DNA from: BOG-908 sp965199235
Lineage (GTDB): Bacteria; Pseudomonadota; Alphaproteobacteria; Acetobacterales; Acetobacteraceae
DNA: 64,000 bases
Reading direction: 5' to 3'
Assembly (NCBI GenBank): GCA_965199235.1
Contig: CBDAQU010000002.1
Location: 1,674,001 to 1,738,000 of the forward strand
A model generated the notes under the pieces. It searched no databases. It was not told the DNA's origin and saw nothing but the letters and a program-made list of their open reading frames with translations. The first letter of the stretch is position 1. Each line of letters opens with the position of its first letter. The translations under genes and the position numbers were made by a program. Of this stretch, positions 54,276-61,924 are shown in pieces.

Positions 54276-56060
54276 TCAGGCGGTAAGTTCGGGCTCGGCT
54301 GCCTCCCGTTGCAGGGGAACCGTCAAGGAATAGCGCGTGCCTGACCCTTCGTGCACGGTCAGGGCGCCGCCGAGCTGGCGCGCGAAGCCGCGTATCAGGG
54401 TGATGCCTATACCGTCGCGCGGACCCGACTCGGTTTCGGTCCGGCCCGCCGGTATGCCTACCCCGTCATCCTCCACGATTAGGTCGGCGTGGTCGCCATC
54501 GGCAGTCAGCCTGACACTGACTTGGCCCGTCCGCCCGCCCGGAAACGCGTATTTGACCGCGTTGCTCACTGCTTCGGTCACGATCAGCGACAGGGGTACG
54601 GCTTGGTCGCTGGACATCTGCAGCGGGCTTGCCTCGATGCCGAGCTTGATGCGGCGGCCGGGCACCTCCCCCATCGCCTGGAACAGCTGGTTGCAGAGCT
54701 CGGTGAGGAAGCCGGGCATGTCGATCGTGTGCACTTCGCCCTGCAGATAGAGATGGCGGTGAAGTGTTGCCAAGGCGCGCACTCGGTCGCGGGCGCTGGC
54801 GAACTCCGCGCGTGCTTCCGGCACGCGGATGCGGGAGGCCTGCAGGTTGAGCAGGGAGGCCACGATCTGCAGGTTGTTCTTCACACGATGATGGATTTCG
54901 CGCATCAGCAACTCCTGCTGCGCCACAGCGACCTTGTGCCGTGCTGCGTGTTCGGCGACCGCACAGGTGGCTTCGGCGAAGGTCACGGCCAGCTCGCCGA
55001 TTTCTGTTGGTGGATTGCGCAGACAGGCGGCATCGAAATGGTTGCTTTTCCGCCAGCGCGCGACTTCTCGGCTCAGCTGGCTCAACGGTTCGACCAGGGC
55101 AAGATGGGTGCCGATTGCGACGGCCGCCAAGCCGAGCAGCAGCAGCAGGCAAAGCTGGCCGAGCCGCCGGATCAGCAGATCTGCCGCTGCTGCGCGGTCG
55201 GTGGCAGCAGGGTAGGCGACGATCAGGCTATAGCCATCGCCGAGCAGCGCCGATGCGTAGGCATAGGGTTTGCCCTCGGCCGAGCGGGCGTCCAGGGTGG
55301 TCGTCTGTGTCTGCAGTGCGTGGAGAAGCGGCGCTGCTGGCAGGCCGGACGGCCCGGTACTGGCCACTTGAGCGACAAATCCGGCAGCGTCCGAAATCCA
55401 CAGGGCGCGCAACTCTGGGGTCGGCTCGCCGGCATTATGCGCGAACCAGTCGATCCTCAAGCCGGCATAGATGAAGCCGTCGATGGCGCCGTTATGCAGG
55501 ATCGGGTAGACGGCAGGGATGATCTGTCGGCCGGTCAGAGCGCTCGACCGGATGGCGCCGAGCGAGAAGCCGCGCCGCAAGCCAGCAGCCTGAGAAAGTG
55601 CCTCGACAGCCTTGGCGGATGCTGCTCCCAATCCGTTGGCAGGTATTGGAAGCGCCGAGCACCACACCCTGCCGGACGCATCGTCGGCAGCGATGTTGGA
55701 GTAACGGGCCGATTGCAGGGCGAGCACGTTGGCCAGCCGGCTGTGACAGGCCTCCTGGTTGCTGTTCATGAGGTTGCCCACCTCGGCGAGGGCCTGCATC
55801 ATCTGCTCGGCACCCGAGATGGCAGCGACATGTCTTGCGATCGCGGATTCGCGAAGGCGTACTGCTGTTTCCGTGGTCGCTCCGAGCGCCAGCTTGTAAT
55901 TCTGCCAGGCGATGGTCGCCGACAGCATCAGGAGTGGCACCGCAGCGATCGCGACCAGCAGTGCCAGACGGACGCGGGTCGGGCCCAGCAGAGTTTTCAA
56001 CCATCCACTGCTCAACTGAGTTGAGACACCGCCGCGCGCCCTTGAAGGCGCCAGTGTCAC
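54276..56060 (-). CDS. Sensor histidine kinase, HisKA_2 / HWE type (general stress kinase)
   Basis: 594 residues. One N-terminal membrane helix (about 30-50), a periplasmic sensing region to about 285, a second helix (LCLLLLLGLAAVAIGTHLAL), a HAMP-like stretch, then the HisKA_2 dimerisation motif MREIHHRVKNNLQ with phospho-acceptor His at about 391, and a HATPase with N box (EAVSNAVKYAFP). The GTG start overlaps the nepR stop, so it probably phosphorylates PhyR. Confidence 0.9.
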   Translation of the reverse strand: MTLAPSRARGGVSTQLSSGWLKTLLGPTRVRLALLVAIAAVPLLMLSATIAWQNYKLALGATTETAVRLRESAIARHVAAISGAEQMMQALAEVGNLMNSNQEACHSRLANVLALQSARYSNIAADDASGRVWCSALPIPANGLGAASAKAVEALSQAAGLRRGFSLGAIRSSALTGRQIIPAVYPILHNGAIDGFIYAGLRIDWFAHNAGEPTPELRALWISDAAGFVAQVASTGPSGLPAAPLLHALQTQTTTLDARSAEGKPYAYASALLGDGYSLIVAYPAATDRAAAADLLIRRLGQLCLLLLLGLAAVAIGTHLALVEPLSQLSREVARWRKSNHFDAACLRNPPTEIGELAVTFAEATCAVAEHAARHKVAVAQQELLMREIHHRVKNNLQIVASLLNLQASRIRVPEARAEFASARDRVRALATLHRHLYLQGEVHTIDMPGFLTELCNQLFQAMGEVPGRRIKLGIEASPLQMSSDQAVPLSLIVTEAVSNAVKYAFPGGRTGQVSVRLTADGDHADLIVEDDGVGIPAGRTETESGPRDGIGITLIRGFARQLGGALTVHEGSGTRYSLTVPLQREAAEPELTA

Positions 56061-56260
56061 TTTTTGCGGTCCTCCTCGATGAGTTTGAGAAGCTCCTCGG
56101 GGATTGGTTCGCTTGCTACTTTGTCGTAAATCTCGTGAAGACCCCTCTGCAGCCAGACGTCGAAAGCAGCCTCGCTCTTCTTACCCTTTTTCGCCGGTAT
56201 GGGTTCCGGCGGCGCTGAACTCGGGTCTTTAGCCTTCGGCATCGGAGACACTTCAAACAC
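56057..56260 (-). CDS. nepR: NepR-type anti-sigma factor
   Basis: 67 residues from GTG 56260 (ATG 56242 would give 61). The conserved core AFDVWLQRGLHEIYDKV and SEPIPEELLKLIEE matches NepR, which holds the EcfG sigma factor inactive until phosphorylated PhyR binds it. Located between the sigma gene and the kinase. Confidence 0.9.
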   Translation of the reverse strand: MFEVSPMPKAKDPSSAPPEPIPAKKGKKSEAAFDVWLQRGLHEIYDKVASEPIPEELLKLIEEDRKK

Positions 56261-56367
56261 AAGGAGAGCTCGTAGAGCTCCGCCGTCCCGGCAAAGAACG
56301 AAACGGCCGCCGGTTAGGGCAGCCGTTCAGCAAACGCTCTGAGAACGCGATCAGATCACCCGATGTC

Positions 56368-56946
56368 CTAGACGTGTTCGACGCGTTCTGAATCGGCCAG
56401 TCGGCGTGCCAGGAGGGCAGCGGCGCCTCGTGCGGCCTTTGCGGTTTCCTTCGTCTCGCCCAGCAGCCAGGATTCGAGCTGGCGGCGGGCGCGGAATACC
56501 CGACTTTTGGCCGTGCCGACCGCGCAGCCGGTCGACTCCGCCAATGCCTCGTAGCTCATGCCGTGAACCACAACCATGACCAGCGCCTCGCGTTGGTCTG
56601 CGGGCAGGCGGGTCATCGCCTGAGCGAGTTCCTTCAGCGCCAGCCTGTCCTCGTGCGGTGCTTCGGTCGCAAAGACAGAGCTCGGCACGTCATCGATGTC
56701 GGTGGTGTCGCGGCGCTTGCGAAGGTTGCTGATGAAGCGGTTGCGCAGGATGCGATGCATCCAGGCAGGAAAATTGGTTCCGGGAATGAAACTCTGTTGG
56801 GCCGAAAGCGCGTTACAGACTGCGTCCTGGACCAGATCCTCGGCCGCCGCCCGATTGCGGGTCAGGGCGAGTGCCTGGATACGCAATTTTGGCAGTATGG
56901 TGATGATCTGATCGTGAAAGCTCTGGGTAGTCGCGACTGCGGTCAT
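56368..56946 (-). CDS. ecfG: EcfG-type general stress sigma factor (nepR-proximal)
   Basis: 192 residues from ATG 56946 with GGAG upstream. Sigma-70 region 2 AAAEDLVQDAVCNAL and FPAWMHRILRNRFI; region 4 LPADQREALVMV and YEALAESTGCAVGTAKSRVFRARRQL. Immediately upstream of nepR. Directs transcription of the general stress regulon. Confidence 0.88.
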   Translation of the reverse strand: MTAVATTQSFHDQIITILPKLRIQALALTRNRAAAEDLVQDAVCNALSAQQSFIPGTNFPAWMHRILRNRFISNLRKRRDTTDIDDVPSSVFATEAPHEDRLALKELAQAMTRLPADQREALVMVVVHGMSYEALAESTGCAVGTAKSRVFRARRQLESWLLGETKETAKAARGAAALLARRLADSERVEHV

Positions 56947-57033
56947 CAGTGTCTCCGTCTTCCTAACCAATCAATGACACGGTCAAGCAATACGCTGCAT
57001 CCCTTACTGTCACGAAAGCGTGAGGTCGCGTTT

Positions 57034-57150
57034 AGAGCAGTGTCACGCAGAACAGAATAGTCCGAATGACAAAATTGCTTTGCGAAAACAAGACCTTGAC
57101 CAGTTTCACGTCCGCCTACTTGCGGACACTCTGCGTAAAACCGGTCTAGG
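57034..57150. repeat. Dispersed repeat family B, copy 2
   Basis: 117 bp similar to 42402-42516. The right end CCGGTCTAGG (57141-57150) carries the stop codon of the distal sigma-factor gene (complement of 57146-57148). It separates the two sigma genes. Confidence 0.8.
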
Positions 57151-57676
57151 CCTCCCATGGACGGGCGCCGTCACCGAACGCCTGTGCCAGCTTGGTGCGG
57201 GCGCGGGAGACGCGGGCGCGCATGGTTCCGATCGGCACCATGCAGACCGTCGCCGCTTCCTCATGGGTCAATTCTTGTGCGCCGACGAGGACGAGCGCCT
57301 CTCGCAACAACGGCGGCAACGTCCAGAGCATGCGTGACATGTCCGAGATCTCGCCGTGGTGCTGCTGCAGAGCACCGCTTGCCGCCTGCGCGTGTGCAGC
57401 CATCGCTACGGTTTCGCGTTTGCGGCGCCTCTCCTGCTCGAGGAAGGCGTTTCGCAAGATCGTGAACAGCCAAGCCTTCAGGCTGGTTCCAGGCTGGAAC
57501 TGGTCGATGGCGGCAAGCGCCCGCACCACCGCCTCCTGCACGAGATCATCGGACGCAGCACGGTCGCGCATGAGGAAGCGGGCATAGGCGCGCAACTCCG
57601 GCAGTAGTGTTGCCAGTTCCCGGCGTGGGTCGTTGGAGCCGGCGAGGGATGGCTTGCCGTCGATGAGATTATCCAC
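57146..57676 (-). CDS. Second EcfG-type sigma factor
   Basis: 176 residues. Region 2 ASDDLVQEAVVRAL and LKAWLFTILRNAFLEQERR; region 4 LPPLLREALVLVGAQELTHEEAATVCMVPIGTMRARVSRARTKL (in parts). Paralogue of the nepR-proximal sigma factor. Divergent from phyR, with 94 bp between the starts. Its C-terminus WEA is immediately followed by a stop from repeat B2. Confidence 0.88.
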   Translation of the reverse strand: MDNLIDGKPSLAGSNDPRRELATLLPELRAYARFLMRDRAASDDLVQEAVVRALAAIDQFQPGTSLKAWLFTILRNAFLEQERRRKRETVAMAAHAQAASGALQQHHGEISDMSRMLWTLPPLLREALVLVGAQELTHEEAATVCMVPIGTMRARVSRARTKLAQAFGDGARPWEA

Positions 57677-57770
57677 GACACGTGCCGCCTGGGCGCCAAG
57701 GCGTCCAATGGCGTGGCGTCAGCTCCAGGCCCTGCTCCACTCGTGCATTTTCTCCGATGAGGCCAAGTAC

Positions 57771-58529
57771 ATGACCAGCTTGCGACGCGAGGACCTGATA
57801 CGGGCGCTGCCTTACGCTCGCAGATATGCCCGCGCTTTGACCGGCAGCCAACCATCCGGCGATGCGCTGGTGGCCGAGTGCCTGCGCGAAACACTGGCGG
57901 GCGACCAGGCAGGGACCGGCATCACCAGCGATGCGAGGCACAGCCTGTATCAATGCGTGACCCGGTTATACGACGCGAGCGCCCGTAGCGCAGATAGTGA
58001 CGACGGGCTGTCGGCCAAGCACCGCCAGCTTCTGTTGCTGACCTCGCTGGAGGACGTCTCGGCGGAGCACGCGGCTCCCATTCTTGGCATCTCGGCCGAC
58101 CAGGCGTCGCGCCAACTGGGCGAAGCACGCGACCGGCTTCGAGCGTCGGCTGCGACAGAGGTCATGATCATTGAGGATGAGCCAATCATTGCCATGGACC
58201 TTGAGGAGTTGGTGCAGAGCTGCGGGCATCGAGTTGTCGGCGTTGCGTCGACGGAGACCGAGGCGATAGCGATTGCGAAGCGCACCCGGCCGGGATTGAT
58301 CCTGGCCGACATCAACCTGGGTTTGGGCGGCGACGGCACAAACGCCGTCTCGGCGATCCTGCGCAGCCACTATGCGCCGGTCATCTTTGTCACTGCGTAT
58401 CCGGAGCGGCTGCTGACCGGCGACGCGATCGAGCCGGCATTTGTGATCACCAAGCCGTTCGAGCCGCTGACCTTGGCGATCGCCACTTACCAGGCGGTCA
58501 CCGGCGGCGTTCAGCTGGATAGCGTTTAG
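57771..58529 (+). CDS. phyR: General stress response regulator PhyR
   Basis: 252 residues from ATG 57771. The N-terminal EcfG sigma-like domain (about 1-125) mimics sigma to bind NepR. The C-terminal receiver has the acidic pocket E135-D136, the phospho-acceptor D180 in ILADINLG, FVTAYPE and K228 in ITKPFEP. The longer open frame from 57633 overlaps the second sigma gene and is not used. Confidence 0.92.
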   Translation: MTSLRREDLIRALPYARRYARALTGSQPSGDALVAECLRETLAGDQAGTGITSDARHSLYQCVTRLYDASARSADSDDGLSAKHRQLLLLTSLEDVSAEHAAPILGISADQASRQLGEARDRLRASAATEVMIIEDEPIIAMDLEELVQSCGHRVVGVASTETEAIAIAKRTRPGLILADINLGLGGDGTNAVSAILRSHYAPVIFVTAYPERLLTGDAIEPAFVITKPFEPLTLAIATYQAVTGGVQLDSV

Positions 58530-58650
58530 CCTGGCTCGGAACTATACGGCTGCTGGCAAGTCTATCGCGCATCGTCTCTTCGGCTGCCAAGGCTGGGGCC
58601 GTAAAAGCTGGCGGACTGTGTTGGCCAGGCTGCGCGATGAGGATGCCATT

Positions 58651-61600
58651 ATGTCAGTAACGTTGAGCGCCGCCGGCACAGGGGGCGATGCGGAGAAACG
58701 GCCAGGCCGCATCGACATGCCAGCGCCTTGCTCGCCGGCAACGGTAGAAGCGGGCGTGCTGCAGATCCTTCATGTTGGGCTGACCGTGAACGATGCGGCG
58801 TTTCAAGCGGCTGCCCGAGAAGGCTTCACCCACGTGATGACTTGCCCGCCATGGATGGCTGGCGAGAGGAGCGACCCCTACTCGACCGTTGCGTTCGACC
58901 GCCTGGACCCAGGCACGGGACAGAAGGACTTGGCTTCGCTATGCGCCATGGCCGCGCGATCCGGGGTGGGGCTTCTGCTCGACGTCGTTCTGGACCGCAT
59001 CGACGTCAAGTCGCCGCATTTGACCGAGCAGGGGGTGCCGTTCGTCGCCGCTTCAAGGGATGTCGTCCTCGACCCCCGCAGGAGCGAGGGCGCAGGGGCG
59101 GCGCTGGCACGGCTGGAAGGCAAGGGTGACGCGCTGGCCCTGGCATCATGGTGGGCGGGCCATCTGCGCGAGTGGCACAAGGCGGGCGTCGCCGGCTTTC
59201 GGCTGATTGGCTTGAACAGGGTTCCGGTCGACCTGGTTGGGGTGGTGGTCAGCGCGCTGCGACAGGCCCTCTCTGAAGGGCTTCTGCTGGCTTGGACGCC
59301 CGGTCTGGCACGGGCTGCCTTGCGCAGCCTGGAAGGGGTTGGGCTGGACGGGGTGTTTACCTCGGTGGCCAGCTGGGACTGGCAAACCGACTGGCTTTGG
59401 GACGAGTTGCCCGCTTTGGTTCGAGTAGCGCCGGTTCTGGGCGTCGACGGTCAGGTGCCTGGCCACAATCAGCCGTGTTTGCCTGGTGACCGTCGGGCCG
59501 CGGCGCTGGCAGCCGTGATCGGACAGGGCTGGATGCATGTGGCATCGGATGGCCCACCGAAGCCACAATCCTTGGACGTTTCCGCGCTCAATGCCGTGCT
59601 GAGGCGCAACCCGTCGCTGGCGGCCCGCACCTGTCCAAGCCTGCCACTGGGCATTGGCGGCCCGGTGCTGGCACTGCTCAGGTCGGACGCCGCCGACCAT
59701 CGAAGCGCCAGCCGCGCATTGCTGGCGTTGATCAATGCGAACGCATCGCGCGAGCAGGGTGTGCAGGGTGCGGCCGTGTTGCCCGCGGCAGGCGGCGCAT
59801 TTGACGCGTTCTTAGGGGCGTTCGGCACCGGTGAGACGTTGGGACCTGATAATACAGTGACTCTGCAGCCGGGCGGCATGCGGCTGTTCACTGCGCGCGC
59901 GCAGGCGGGTACCGGACCGGCGCGGCATACGTCCGCCGACGAGGCCCGCGTTGCAGCGGCCAAACCGCGGCTGGCCATCGAAAATCCGACACCTGCGGTG
60001 GACGGCGGGGAGTTTCCGGTCAAGGCGGTTGCGGGCGAGCTGATCAGCGTCGAAGCCGACATCGTATTTGACGGGCACGACAAGATTGCTGCTGCACTAG
60101 GATGGCATGACCCCGACGGCACCTGGCGCGAGGTTGCGATGCGGCCGCTGGGCAACGACCGCTGGCAGGGCGCGTTTCCTTTGGGCAGGTTGGGACGCCA
60201 TAGCTACGTCGTCTGTGCCTGGCGAGACCGGTTTGAGACGTTCAGAGACGAGCTGGCCAAGAAATCGGCCGCGGGCGTCAACATAGCGCTTGAGTTGATC
60301 GAAGGTCAGATGCTCGTCAAAGCCGCGGCAGAGCGCAGCGAAGGCGCTTTGGAGGCGGCGTTGCAGGACCATTTAGCCGCGTCAAAAACCGGATCGGACG
60401 CGGTGCGCGTGGCCGCTTTGCTGTCGGCCGAGTTGGCACAATCGATGGCGAGGGCCGATGACCGGCCGTTCACGGTTAGGACCGCGCCCATTCCCGTGGA
60501 TGCGGAGCGCATCGAGGCACGGTTTGCCAGCTGGTATGAAGTTTTCCCGCGCTCCATGAGCGACGACGAGGCGCGGCATGGCACGTTTGCGGACGTGGAA
60601 AGTCATCTTCCCCGCATCGCCGGCATGGGCTTTGACGTGCTGTATTTCCCGCCGATTAGCCCGATCGGCCGAACGAACCGCAAGGGGCGCAACAACACGT
60701 TGACGCCCGCGCCGGATGATCCGGGAAGCCCGTATGCCATCGGCTCCGCCGATGGCGGACACGACGCCTTACATCCGCAACTGGGCAGCCTTGCTGACTT
60801 TCAGCATTTGCGGGTGGCCGCGCAGGAACACGGTCTGGAGTTGGCGATCGATTTCGCCATCCAGTGCTCGCCAGACCACCCATGGCTGAAGCAGCACTCT
60901 GGCTGGTTTGACTGGCGCCCTGATGGGACGATCCGCTACGCCGAAAACCCGCCCAAGCGCTACGAAGACATCGTCAACGTGGATTTTTACGCTCGGGACG
61001 CGGTGCCTGAACTGTGGGCCGCGCTGTGCGATGTTGTCCTGTTCTGGGCGGATCAGGGCATCCGGTTGTTCCGAGTGGACAACCCGCATACCAAGCCGCT
61101 GCCGTTTTGGCAGTGGATGATCGGGGAAGTGAGGACCCGCTACCCTGACGCGATCTTCTTGGCCGAAGCGTTCACCCGGCCAAAAGTGATGTATAGGCTG
61201 GCGAAAATTGGGTTTTCGCAATCCTACACGTATTTTACGTGGCGCAACTCCAAGCGCGAGCTGGAGGAATACTTGACTGAGTTGGACACCGAGCCGCCAC
61301 GCGAGTTTTTCAGGCCGCATTTTTTCGTCAACACGCCAGACATCAACCCGCCGTTCTTGCAGACGTCCGGACGGCCGGGCTTCCTGATTCGGGCGGCACT
61401 TGCGGCAACTCTGTCTGGCCTGTGGGGCGTGTATAACGGTTTTGAGTTGTGCGAGGCCGATGCCGTGCCGGGCAAGGAAGAGTACCTCGATAGCGAGAAG
61501 TATCAGCTACGCGCGTGGGATTGGCATCGGCCTGGGAACATCGTCAGCGAAATCAGCGCGCTAAACAGGCTTCGGCGGCAGAATCCGGCGTTGCAGACAC

Positions 61601-61890
61601 ATCGCGGCGTGCGCTTTCTGGCGGCCCGCAACGATACGATACTTTATTATGAAAAAGCTACGGCCGACCGGAGCAACGTTGTGCTGGTGGCCGTTAGCCT
61701 GGACCCCTATCAACCGCAGGAAGCCGATTTTGACTTGCCGCTGTGGCATTGGCGGCTGCCCGACGAGGCAAGCCTGGCTGTCCAGGATCTGCTGACCGGC
61801 GAGCAATTTTCATGGCATGGCAAGAGGCAGCATCTTCGATTGACGCCGGAACGTCCCTACGCTCTTTGGCGTGTGCGCCCTTCGACATGA
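58651..61890 (+). CDS. glgE: Alpha-1,4-glucan:maltose-1-phosphate maltosyltransferase with extra N-terminal module
   Basis: 1079 residues from ATG 58651 (GAGG upstream; an in-frame start at 58618 is possible). Residues about 417-1079 are GlgE: substrate loop GRNNTLTP, nucleophile D810 in RVDNPHTK and acid E839 in FLAEAF, 29 residues apart as in the Streptomyces enzyme (D394/E423). Elongates alpha-glucan from maltose-1-phosphate. The first about 415 residues resemble a degenerate GH13 barrel: at the nucleophile position GFRLIG has Ile186 rather than Asp. Confidence 0.92.
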   Translation: MSVTLSAAGTGGDAEKRPGRIDMPAPCSPATVEAGVLQILHVGLTVNDAAFQAAAREGFTHVMTCPPWMAGERSDPYSTVAFDRLDPGTGQKDLASLCAMAARSGVGLLLDVVLDRIDVKSPHLTEQGVPFVAASRDVVLDPRRSEGAGAALARLEGKGDALALASWWAGHLREWHKAGVAGFRLIGLNRVPVDLVGVVVSALRQALSEGLLLAWTPGLARAALRSLEGVGLDGVFTSVASWDWQTDWLWDELPALVRVAPVLGVDGQVPGHNQPCLPGDRRAAALAAVIGQGWMHVASDGPPKPQSLDVSALNAVLRRNPSLAARTCPSLPLGIGGPVLALLRSDAADHRSASRALLALINANASREQGVQGAAVLPAAGGAFDAFLGAFGTGETLGPDNTVTLQPGGMRLFTARAQAGTGPARHTSADEARVAAAKPRLAIENPTPAVDGGEFPVKAVAGELISVEADIVFDGHDKIAAALGWHDPDGTWREVAMRPLGNDRWQGAFPLGRLGRHSYVVCAWRDRFETFRDELAKKSAAGVNIALELIEGQMLVKAAAERSEGALEAALQDHLAASKTGSDAVRVAALLSAELAQSMARADDRPFTVRTAPIPVDAERIEARFASWYEVFPRSMSDDEARHGTFADVESHLPRIAGMGFDVLYFPPISPIGRTNRKGRNNTLTPAPDDPGSPYAIGSADGGHDALHPQLGSLADFQHLRVAAQEHGLELAIDFAIQCSPDHPWLKQHSGWFDWRPDGTIRYAENPPKRYEDIVNVDFYARDAVPELWAALCDVVLFWADQGIRLFRVDNPHTKPLPFWQWMIGEVRTRYPDAIFLAEAFTRPKVMYRLAKIGFSQSYTYFTWRNSKRELEEYLTELDTEPPREFFRPHFFVNTPDINPPFLQTSGRPGFLIRAALAATLSGLWGVYNGFELCEADAVPGKEEYLDSEKYQLRAWDWHRPGNIVSEISALNRLRRQNPALQTHRGVRFLAARNDTILYYEKATADRSNVVLVAVSLDPYQPQEADFDLPLWHWRLPDEASLAVQDLLTGEQFSWHGKRQHLRLTPERPYALWRVRPST

Positions 61891-61924
61891 CACCTAAACC
61901 TCCGTATCATCATTTGGAACCGTA

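Noticed and set aside
57670..57678. TTATCCACG, close to a DnaA box
   Set aside because: Single one-mismatch site inside the start of a sigma-factor gene; no cluster to suggest an origin.
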